From Akkermansiaceae bacterium (GTDB lineage: Bacteria > Verrucomicrobiota > Verrucomicrobiia > Verrucomicrobiales > Akkermansiaceae), in NCBI GenBank assembly GCA_023300205.1, contig JALZVD010000245.1, forward strand, positions 1 through 5,334: DNA of 5,334 nt, written 5' to 3'. A program made the translations under genes and the position numbers. The notes under the pieces were generated by a model, which did no database searches, was not told the DNA's origin, and was given only the letters and a program-made list of their open reading frames with translations. Within the stretch, counting starts at the first letter, position 1. Every line of letters begins with the position of its first letter. This document shows positions 1 to 5,334 of this stretch, piece after piece.

Positions 1-210
1 ATCTCCAGACTGGTAATCAGTGGACTCCAACTTCCGAATCGGAAACATATCAATATCAGCAGACAATCGTAAAAAACTCGGCGCATCTGGATGAGTCGCC
101 AAAATAGCCGCTGAGCCCACAATAACAAAACGCCTACGCTTATATGCACTCCCCGCAGCAGCCAAAGCCACCATTAAATCCTGCTCAAATAACTCCTTAC
201 CTACAGACAT
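1..210 (-). CDS. DUF6036-like nucleotidyltransferase, N-terminal part (truncated by window edge)
   Basis: The reading frame opens with ATG at 210 and stays open for 70 codons to the left edge, so only the N-terminus is seen. After a helical start of about 25 residues comes a basic KRRR stretch (residues 24-27), then FVIVGSAAIL (28-37), a hydrophobic strand ending in a Gly-Ser turn. Next are HPDAP (40-44) and an Asp-x-Asp pair in SADIDMFP (51-58). A GS turn followed by a D-x-D pair is the core signature of the nucleotidyltransferase (Pol beta-like) fold. The combination of GSxAIL, PDAP and DIDMFP matches my memory of the DUF6036 / AbiEii-like group. Such proteins are often encoded beside a small partner and can act as toxins that transfer nucleotides to RNA or protein, but this one's activity is inferred only. 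The ATG lies 5 nt after the stop of the 108-residue gene, with a weak AGG about 5 nt upstream, so the two genes are probably co-transcribed. Confidence 0.72.
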   Translation of the reverse strand, partial: MSVGKELFEQDLMVALAAAGSAYKRRRFVIVGSAAILATHPDAPSFLRLSADIDMFPIRKLESTDYQSGD

Positions 211-215
211 CTTAC

Positions 216-542
216 CTAAGTAACCTCAAAGGCACTAAGTTCAAATGGAGCACAAGCCCTGAGCTGCTCTGTATTAGATCTCTCATCTCGTAACAAACTC
301 GCTATCCTATCAGCGGACCAAGTCGTTAATATCTCATACCACTCCGTATAAATATCACGCGTAGCTTCACCAGAATTCTCAAGTCGAACCATCACCCTCC
401 TCATCGCATGATCGATCACCTCTGGAGACCCCTCCACAAGCTGAGCCATACGCAGATGCACAAGCCGCTGTCGCTCACGCATCCTACCCACGCCTGCCTT
501 CTTCTTCGCCAAAAGCGAATGAATGTCATCTTTGCTGATCAT
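216..542 (-). CDS. Small basic helical protein, candidate partner (antitoxin-like) of the downstream nucleotidyltransferase
   Basis: This is a complete 108-residue ORF starting with ATG at 542 and ending in TAG. I do not recognise a named family. The N-terminal half is basic and probably helical (LLAKKK at 10-15, then RMRERQR at 20-26, and AMRRVMVRL at 46-54). The C-terminal half has a WYEIL motif (68-72), then IASLLRDE (80-87) and QLRACAPF (93-100). I recall a W-E-L ... LL ... LR-SSPF pattern as typical of small proteins encoded beside DUF6036 nucleotidyltransferases, but this is memory and not a search result. There is no signal peptide or membrane segment, so it should be cytosolic. The nucleotidyltransferase start follows its stop after 5 nt, which argues for one operon and a functional pair. 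By analogy with such modules it could be an antitoxin or a nucleic-acid-binding adaptor. No clear Shine-Dalgarno site precedes the ATG. Codon use is like that of the other minus-strand genes, with no sign of recent transfer. Confidence 0.7.
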   Translation of the reverse strand: MISKDDIHSLLAKKKAGVGRMRERQRLVHLRMAQLVEGSPEVIDHAMRRVMVRLENSGEATRDIYTEWYEILTTWSADRIASLLRDERSNTEQLRACAPFELSAFEVT

Positions 543-735
543 CGATACATCACAAACTAACCCAACCTAAGAATCATGTAAAGCGGGAAGATTTACCCTA
601 CATCATCCACCTCAGCACCCTATCATCCCACTATGTAAACCGTTACTTCATAGACTTCACAAACTCGCTCAAATCACACATCCATACGAAAAAAGCTTCA
701 CACTAATCTCATAATCCTCTACCAACGCAATCGTC
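543..735. other. Divergent intergenic region between the nucleotidyltransferase unit and tyrS
   Basis: These 193 bp separate two divergently transcribed units and must carry both promoters. I found no ORF, RNA gene or T-box-like structure here. The region holds a short inverted repeat, GTAAA at 578-582 and TTTAC at 592-596 with a 9-nt spacer. A second GTAAA lies at 635-639 within GTAAACCGTTAC. These could form an operator for the minus-strand unit but may be chance. No convincing pair of -35 and -10 boxes was found for the minus-strand genes. Confidence 0.6.
710..715 (+). promoter_or_regulatory. Candidate -10 box for tyrS
   Basis: CATAAT matches the TATAAT consensus at five of six positions and lies 20 bp before the tyrS ATG. 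Transcription would then start near 722 and leave a leader of only about 14 nt with no Shine-Dalgarno motif. No good -35 hexamer is found 16-18 bp upstream, so the call is weak. Confidence 0.22.
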
Positions 736-1923
736 ATGAGCAATCAAAGCACTGCCGATATCCTAAAAAAACTTACCTCTGGAACTGCCAAAGTCCTTAG
801 CGAAAAAGAACTCACCGAGAAGCTAGAACTAGAGCGCCCCCTCCGTATCAAGCTCGGCGTGGACCCCACAGCTCCAGACATCCACCTCGGCCACACAGTC
901 GTCATGGAAAAACTCCGCCAGTTCCAAGAACTCGGTCACACAGCCATCCTCCTCATCGGTGACTTCACTGCCACCATCGGAGACCCCACTGGCCGCTCCA
1001 CAGCACGCCCACCCATCACCCGCGATGAAGTCCTCATAAACGCAAAAACATACACAGACCAAGCCTTCAAAATCCTCGACCCAGAAAAAACCGAAGTCGT
1101 CTACAACGGTGACTGGTTCCGCAAAATGACCTACGAGGAAATCCTCAAACTCAATGCCCGCGTCACACTACAGCAAATGCTCCAGCGTGAAGACTTCAAA
1201 AAACGCGTAGCCGAAGGCACAGAAGTCCGCCTCCACGAGCTCCAGTACCCTCTCATGCAAGGCTGGGACTCCGTCATGGTCAAATCAGACGTAGAACTCG
1301 GCGGCACAGACCAGCTCTTCAACAACCTCGTAGGCCGCGACATGCAGAAAGAAGAAGGAATGCCCCAGCAAGTCGTCATCGTCCTCCCCCTCCTAGAAGG
1401 ACTAGACGGCGTCAAAAAAATGTCTAAATCCTCACACAACTATATCGGAGTGAGTGAGCCAGCCACCGCCATGGTAGACAAAATCATGAGCATCTCAGAC
1501 GAGCTCATGTACAAATACTACCTCATGCTCCTCGGCGAGGAATGTGATACATCCATCGACCCTCGCCAAGCCAAGCGTGAACTAGCCAGACGTATCGCGA
1601 CACGCTTCCACAACGCTGAAGACGCAGACAAAGCCGTCCAGATTTCAAAAGACAGAAGCTCAGGAAATATCGCAGCCGGCGCTACAGAAGTATCCATCGC
1701 TAGCCTCCCTACTGACCTCACCGTCCTCTCACTAGCATCCACACTGTTCGAGTCCGCCTTCGGCCTCAAAAAATCCAACGGTGAACTCAAAAAGCAAAGC
1801 ATCATCCCCGGAGCCATCCAGATCAACGGAGAAAAACTCACAGACCCTGCTATTCAAATCACCCCTAAAGCCGATGACATCTTGCGCCTCAGCAAGAAAC
1901 ACATCGTCAAATTCACAGCCTAG
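736..1923 (+). CDS. tyrS: Tyrosyl-tRNA synthetase (TyrRS)
   Basis: A class I aminoacyl-tRNA synthetase that activates tyrosine with ATP and charges tRNA-Tyr in the cytosol (EC 6.1.1.1). The protein has 395 residues, the same size class as the Haemophilus-type enzyme (about 395) and shorter than E. coli TyrS (about 424). The Rossmann catalytic domain begins with KLGVDPTAPDIHLGH, where the HIGH motif reads HLGH (50-53). The tyrosine-binding residues are expected in YPLMQGWDS (171-179: Y171, Q175, D178) and GGTDQ (189-193). The second ATP signature, KMSKS, is intact at 228-232. Residues from about 240 to 325 form the helical anticodon-binding part. A C-terminal S4 RNA-binding domain spans roughly 331-395, with GAIQINGEKL (359-368) as its core. 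The ATG at 736 fits the family N-terminus. No Shine-Dalgarno site precedes it (AACGCAATCGTC), and no T-box leader is visible. It is the only plus-strand gene and its codons end in C much more often than those of its neighbours. Confidence 0.97.
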   Translation: MSNQSTADILKKLTSGTAKVLSEKELTEKLELERPLRIKLGVDPTAPDIHLGHTVVMEKLRQFQELGHTAILLIGDFTATIGDPTGRSTARPPITRDEVLINAKTYTDQAFKILDPEKTEVVYNGDWFRKMTYEEILKLNARVTLQQMLQREDFKKRVAEGTEVRLHELQYPLMQGWDSVMVKSDVELGGTDQLFNNLVGRDMQKEEGMPQQVVIVLPLLEGLDGVKKMSKSSHNYIGVSEPATAMVDKIMSISDELMYKYYLMLLGEECDTSIDPRQAKRELARRIATRFHNAEDADKAVQISKDRSSGNIAAGATEVSIASLPTDLTVLSLASTLFESAFGLKKSNGELKKQSIIPGAIQINGEKLTDPAIQITPKADDILRLSKKHIVKFTA

Positions 1924-1935
1924 TCTTCTGCCATA

Positions 1936-2631
1936 TCACTCCTGCCCATAATAAGCATCTGCCCCATGCTTACGCAGATAATGCTGATCCAGAATATACC
2001 CCGGAATAGCCTCCACCTCAGGATTCAAAGCATAAACATCAAGCGCCATCTTAGCACAAGCCTCCAGAGCTATGCTATTCTCCACCGCCTTATCCACCGT
2101 CTCCCCCCACGTAAAAGGAGCATGGTGCTTCAGTAAAACCCCCGGCATATCGACAGGATCAATCCCTTCCTTCTCAAAATGCTCCACAATACTGACCCCT
2201 GTATAATGCTCGTAATCCTCTGCCACCTCAATCGCCGTCAGAACTCGCACCAGCGGCACCGCTCCATAGAAATGATCCGCATGCGTAGTCCCCAAACAAG
2301 GTAACTCTCTACCAGCCTGCGAGAACGCAGTCGCAGCCAGACTATGAGTATGAACCACCGACCCTACCTCAGAAAAATTCCTATACAATTCAAGATGGGT
2401 CTTCGTATCAGATGATGGCCTACAATCCCCCTCCACAACATCCCCAGCCAGATTCACCACCACAATATTCTCCAAACATAAATCAGCATAATCCACCCCG
2501 CTCGGCTTGATCGCAATAAGACCCGTCTCACGATCCATCGCACTCACATTCCCCCACGTTAAAGTAACCAGCCCAGCTGAAACCAGTCGCTTATTCGCAT
2601 CCACTACATCTTGTTTTAATTCATTCGTCAT
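1936..2631 (-). CDS. araD: L-ribulose-5-phosphate 4-epimerase (AraD)
   Basis: Zinc-dependent enzyme of the class II aldolase/epimerase fold that converts L-ribulose 5-phosphate to D-xylulose 5-phosphate (EC 5.1.3.4), the last specific step of L-arabinose breakdown in the cytosol. Counting from the ATG at 2631 the protein has 231 residues, like E. coli AraD, and aligns from the first residue (ELKQDVVDANKRLV, then LVTLTWGNVS at 21-30). Phosphate-binding residues KPSG lie at 42-45 and SSD at 73-75. The zinc histidines are H94 and H96 in VVHTH and H170 in LKHHAPF. The catalytic acid pair is expected at D119 in THADHFYG and Y228 near the C-terminus, within HYLRKHGADAYYGQ. An in-frame ATG at 2640 would add three residues and overlap the araB stop, but the AGAGGA site (2642-2647) is only 1 nt from it and 10 nt from the ATG at 2631, so the latter is preferred. 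It is the last gene of the operon. Confidence 0.96.
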   Translation of the reverse strand: MTNELKQDVVDANKRLVSAGLVTLTWGNVSAMDRETGLIAIKPSGVDYADLCLENIVVVNLAGDVVEGDCRPSSDTKTHLELYRNFSEVGSVVHTHSLAATAFSQAGRELPCLGTTHADHFYGAVPLVRVLTAIEVAEDYEHYTGVSIVEHFEKEGIDPVDMPGVLLKHHAPFTWGETVDKAVENSIALEACAKMALDVYALNPEVEAIPGYILDQHYLRKHGADAYYGQE

Positions 2632-2636
2632 CTTGA

Positions 2637-4307
2637 TCATTTCCTCTGTTGTTCACGTATTCTGATGAGATCCTTCATCACATTCTCCATCATCCCATTC
2701 CACCCCGTCTTACCAAATCCATCATGCAGTTGACGATATATTTGATAAAGCTCAGCATACACCACCACATTCTCGGCTATCGGCTCATACACCACATCCA
2801 AATACTTAACCGCGCGTACCTGTAAAGTAGCCAGATCAGAGTAACCCCCAGCCACTGCCCCAAACAGCGCAGCCCCCATCGCACAAGTTTGATCCACCCC
2901 CGACACCCTCATCGGCTTCCCTATCACATCAGCATAGATCTGCATCAGCTCAGGACTCTTCAGAGAAATCCCACCCGTACTCACCACATCACTCACCTCC
3001 ACACCATACTTCTCCATCCGCTGAATAATCGTACAAGCCCCAAAAGCAGTCGCCTCAATGTATGCCCTATAGATTTCATCCGCCTTAGTATAAAGCGTTT
3101 GACCTAACAGCATCCCGGTAAGCCTAGCATCCGTCAAAACCGTTCGGTTACCATTGTTCCAATCCAACGCCATAAGACCACTCTCACCTGGCTTCGTTCC
3201 TCTAACAGCTTGATTCAAATTGGCAAACTTCTCCCCCATATCCACCCCATAACATTCAGGAACAAGATGATTCACGAACCATAAAAACAGATCCCCCACA
3301 GCAGACTGCCCAGCCTCCAGACCTACCAACCCAGGAACCACAGAAGAATCCACCTGACCACAAAGCCCAGGAACATCGGCCACATCAGCATCAGACACCG
3401 TGATATCACACGTAGAAGTCCCAATAATTTTCACCAGGGTCCCCGGCTTCACCCCTGCGCCAACAGCCCCTATGTGACAATCAAACCCACCTACCGCAAT
3501 CGCCACCCCCTCAGGTAAACCAAGCCTCTCAGCCCACCTCGCACACAACTCCCCAGCCTTCTCATCAGAAGCATAAGCCCTCTCATACAACCTCCCCCTC
3601 AAACTCACCAACGCCGGCTCCAGCTCTAATAAAAATTCATCATCAGGCAGCCCACCCCAAGCATCATTGAACATCGCCTTATGCCCAGCAGCACAAATAG
3701 AACGTCTCAGCGTCACAGGATTCGTATCCCCAGCAAGCTCAGCCGTCAGCCAGTCACAATGCTCCACAAAAGAAAAACTCGCATCAAACACCTCAGAATC
3801 AATATTCTTCAAATGCAGAATCTTAGACCACCACCACTCAGAAGAATACCTCCCTCCACACTTCGCCAAATACTCCGGCCTCATCACCCTAGCCAGCTCC
3901 GTAATCTGCTCCGCCTCTACATAAGAACTGTGATCCTTCCACAACCACACCGCCGCATTCAAATTATCTTGAAATTTATCTAACAGCGCAAGCGGAGTCC
4001 CCGCCTCATCCACAGGAATCACCGTAGACCCCGTAGTATCCACCCCTATCCCAACCACCTTATCCACAGAAAAATCACCATCCATCTCACCCGTCAACCG
4101 AATCGCCTCCCTAACAATAAACGCACACCCATCCAAATAATCCTGCGGATTCTGCCGCGCCACATTAGGATCACTCTCATCAGTCAGAACCCCCATCTCA
4201 CCAGATGGATACTCAAACACCCCCGAGCCAAGCTCCTCACCAGTCACTAAATTAACGATCAGCGAGCGACAAGAATTCGTCCCATAGTCTAGTCCTATTG
4301 AATACAT
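2637..4307 (-). CDS. araB: Ribulokinase (AraB), FGGY carbohydrate kinase
   Basis: Phosphorylates L-ribulose with ATP to L-ribulose 5-phosphate, the substrate of AraD (EC 2.7.1.16). The protein has 556 residues, close to E. coli AraB (about 566). The FGGY N-terminal lobe opens with IGLDYGTNSCR (4-14), the first phosphate loop. GVDTTGST (88-95), WKDH (123-126) and SSEWWWSKILH (155-165) closely resemble AraB. GGFDCHIGAVGAG (273-285) contains the expected catalytic base D276. The C-terminal lobe carries IIGTSTCDI (294-302), CGQVDSSVVPGLVGLEAGQS (316-335), the STGGISLKSPE nucleotide-binding loop (443-453) and CAMGAALFGAVA (475-486). These residues match AraB better than glycerol or xylulose kinases, so the assignment is firm at the level of family and close relatives. 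The ATG at 4307 fits the family start but is preceded by TAATAATGATCTAAT with no Shine-Dalgarno site. It lies 17 nt after the hydrolase stop and araD starts 5 nt after its end, so translation may be coupled. Confidence 0.96.
   Translation of the reverse strand: MYSIGLDYGTNSCRSLIVNLVTGEELGSGVFEYPSGEMGVLTDESDPNVARQNPQDYLDGCAFIVREAIRLTGEMDGDFSVDKVVGIGVDTTGSTVIPVDEAGTPLALLDKFQDNLNAAVWLWKDHSSYVEAEQITELARVMRPEYLAKCGGRYSSEWWWSKILHLKNIDSEVFDASFSFVEHCDWLTAELAGDTNPVTLRRSICAAGHKAMFNDAWGGLPDDEFLLELEPALVSLRGRLYERAYASDEKAGELCARWAERLGLPEGVAIAVGGFDCHIGAVGAGVKPGTLVKIIGTSTCDITVSDADVADVPGLCGQVDSSVVPGLVGLEAGQSAVGDLFLWFVNHLVPECYGVDMGEKFANLNQAVRGTKPGESGLMALDWNNGNRTVLTDARLTGMLLGQTLYTKADEIYRAYIEATAFGACTIIQRMEKYGVEVSDVVSTGGISLKSPELMQIYADVIGKPMRVSGVDQTCAMGAALFGAVAGGYSDLATLQVRAVKYLDVVYEPIAENVVVYAELYQIYRQLHDGFGKTGWNGMMENVMKDLIRIREQQRK
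2642..2647 (-). promoter_or_regulatory. Ribosome binding site that decides the araD start
   Basis: AGAGGA on the minus strand, inside the last codons of araB. It stands 10 nt before the ATG at 2631 and only 1 nt before the ATG at 2640. Together with the E. coli AraD alignment this favours the start at 2631 and suggests that ribosomes finishing araB re-initiate on araD. Confidence 0.6.
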
Positions 4308-4324
4308 ATTAGATCATTATTAAA

Positions 4325-5131
4325 TCAATGGTTAGCATTCATAAACGCCGCCACCCGTTGGTTAAAATCCTCCACATTCTCAAAATGAAACCCATGACCA
4401 GAATCAGCATAAAGATGAAGTTCACTATTCGGAAGACGCTCATCTATCTCCTCCGCCATCCACCTAGGTGTGAACACATCATTCTCACCACCTATCAACA
4501 AAGTAGGTGCCCTTAGACCTTCCAACTCTCCCAGCACATCATGATTCACACAAGCCGCACACTGCCCCTCCAGCCCATGCAATGGCTGCGGATTAGGATC
4601 AGCCGCTGCCCCCTCACGCCCCTCCACCAAGCCCGCAAAAAAATCCGCATCATCCCAGCTACGCTTATCAAAAATAAGTAACTGAATAAACTCCATAAAA
4701 TCCTCCGCACGCAAATGCGCCTTCGCCTTCAAAATATGCTTAAACACAGACTTCGCATACGCATCACAACGCGCCCATGAGCACATAAGTATTACACTCT
4801 TCACCCGCTCCGGATACCGCAACGCCACCTGCTGCGCTACAATGCTCCCCATAGAGCACCCCACCACATGCGCCTTCTCTATCCCCAAGTGATCTAACAA
4901 CCTAACATGATCATCAGCCATCATCTCACTAGTATAATCCCCCACAGGCTTATCACTCATCCCCACCCCACGGTTATCAGGCGTAATACACTGAAACGAC
5001 TCACTCCACTCCTCCACATGAACCTCCCACACAGACCCAGGAGCAGTAATCCCCATAATACAAAGCACAGGTTCCCCCATACCATGAATCTCATAGTACA
5101 TCGTAAAATCGTCGTGCGTATATGATGCCAT
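4325..5131 (-). CDS. Alpha/beta-fold hydrolase, first gene of the ara operon
   Basis: A 268-residue single-domain alpha/beta hydrolase with no signal peptide, so cytosolic. The nucleophile elbow is GCSMGS (91-96) with Ser93. The acid is expected at Asp218 in GGENDVFTP and the histidine at His246 in DSGHGFHFEN, giving a complete Ser-Asp-His triad. PDNRGVGMSDKP (51-62) is the usual strand-turn before the cap. A mainly helical cap covers about residues 120-200. The usual HGxxG oxyanion motif is replaced by IMGITAPGS (25-33). The general pattern is that of enol-lactonase / RutD-like hydrolases, and the substrate cannot be read from the sequence. Its place 17 nt before araB suggests a task in pentose use, such as opening a sugar lactone or removing an ester group from an arabinose-containing substrate; this is inference. 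The ATG at 5131 is chosen because AGGA (5139-5142) stands 7 nt upstream. An in-frame GTG at 5137 would add two residues but sits 1 nt from that site. Confidence 0.85.
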   Translation of the reverse strand: MASYTHDDFTMYYEIHGMGEPVLCIMGITAPGSVWEVHVEEWSESFQCITPDNRGVGMSDKPVGDYTSEMMADDHVRLLDHLGIEKAHVVGCSMGSIVAQQVALRYPERVKSVILMCSWARCDAYAKSVFKHILKAKAHLRAEDFMEFIQLLIFDKRSWDDADFFAGLVEGREGAAADPNPQPLHGLEGQCAACVNHDVLGELEGLRAPTLLIGGENDVFTPRWMAEEIDERLPNSELHLYADSGHGFHFENVEDFNQRVAAFMNANH

Positions 5132-5138
5132 CCACACA

Positions 5139-5142
5139 TCCT
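5139..5142 (-). promoter_or_regulatory. Ribosome binding site that decides the hydrolase start
   Basis: AGGA on the minus strand, 7 nt before the ATG at 5131. It is too close to the in-frame GTG at 5137, so it supports the shorter protein. It is one of the few clear Shine-Dalgarno sites in the window. Confidence 0.6.
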
Positions 5143-5184
5143 AAACAAAACCGCCCTCAATACGAGTAAGAATCCCCACAACAT

Positions 5185-5219
5185 AAAAAAACCACCAAAG
5201 TCAAAATGACTTGGTGGTT
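5185..5219 (-). terminator. Rho-independent terminator of tRNA-Thr
   Basis: On the minus strand AACCACCAAGTCA (5207-5219) pairs with TGACTTTGGTGGTT (5190-5203) around a TTT loop, giving a 13-bp stem with one bulged T. A run of seven T (5185-5191), overlapping the foot of the stem, follows. The T run is found only in the minus-strand direction, so it ends transcripts coming from the tRNA gene 12 nt upstream. Confidence 0.88.
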
Positions 5220-5231
5220 ATCATTAAGGAA

Positions 5232-5307
<76 letters not shown>

Positions 5308-5334
5308 GTTCCTTGTGCACCTCTCAATCTCTTG

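Noticed and set aside
543..735. T-box riboswitch or attenuator before tyrS
   Set aside because: The region has no conserved T-box sequence and no terminator hairpin with a T run on the plus strand, and the likely leader is too short.
829..1841. Three minus-strand open frames of 77-107 codons opposite tyrS
   Set aside because: They lie wholly inside tyrS on the other strand, have low-complexity compositions rich in Ser, Cys and Arg, and show no domain motif or ribosome binding site. They are shadows of the C-rich coding strand.
2889..3983. Three plus-strand open frames of 72-100 codons opposite araB
   Set aside because: Their translations are dominated by His, Pro, Thr, Leu and Ile, as expected for the complement of a G-rich coding strand. 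araB is intact and well conserved there, so these are not genes.
5132..5137. GTG at 5137 as the hydrolase start
   Set aside because: It adds only two residues, and the AGGA site is 1 nt away from it, whereas it is 7 nt from the ATG at 5131.
4957..5184. A 75-codon minus-strand frame overlapping the hydrolase start in another frame
   Set aside because: It begins inside the terminator T-run area, overlaps the well-supported hydrolase N-terminus and reads as a Leu/Trp/Cys-rich sequence. The apparent hydrophobic segment is a frame artefact.

Overview
The window comes from a bacterial chromosome of medium GC content. It holds two groups of genes. Five protein genes and one tRNA gene lie on the minus strand, and a single plus-strand gene, tyrS, sits between them. 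No transposase, prophage gene, CRISPR array or rRNA is visible. The phylum cannot be fixed from one window. The TyrRS subtype, the AraB/AraD pair, the inconsistent use of Shine-Dalgarno sites and a very strong C-over-G strand skew would fit a Verrucomicrobiota-like (PVC group) genome, but this is only an impression.

Positions 1-542, minus strand: a two-gene unit. A 108-residue, mostly helical, basic protein of unknown function is followed 5 nt later by the N-terminal 70 codons of a DUF6036-like nucleotidyltransferase that runs off the left edge. The layout resembles toxin-antitoxin or AbiE-like nucleotidyltransferase modules, and this is the least characterised part of the window. Positions 543-735 are a 193-bp divergent intergenic region that must hold the promoters of this unit and of tyrS.

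Positions 736-1923, plus strand: tyrS, a complete tyrosyl-tRNA synthetase with intact HIGH-type and KMSKS motifs and a C-terminal S4 domain. It meets araD tail to tail with only 12 bp between the stop codons and no hairpin there.

Positions 1936-5131, minus strand: a compact three-gene operon transcribed in the order alpha/beta hydrolase, araB (ribulokinase), araD (L-ribulose-5-phosphate 4-epimerase). AraB phosphorylates L-ribulose and AraD turns the product into D-xylulose 5-phosphate, which enters the pentose phosphate pathway. The isomerase AraA that would supply L-ribulose from L-arabinose is absent, as are a transporter and a regulator. The hydrolase takes the first place in the operon, which suggests a role in releasing or processing the sugar substrate.

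Positions 5185-5307, minus strand: tRNA-Thr(UGU) with an encoded CCA end, followed by a strong rho-independent terminator. The terminator ends only about 50 nt before the hydrolase start codon, so the ara operon promoter is squeezed into a very short space.

Across the whole window the plus strand is rich in C and poor in G whichever strand is coding. tyrS therefore uses many C-ending codons, while the minus-strand genes use many G- and T-ending codons. This looks like replication-strand skew, with the plus strand as the lagging-strand sense.
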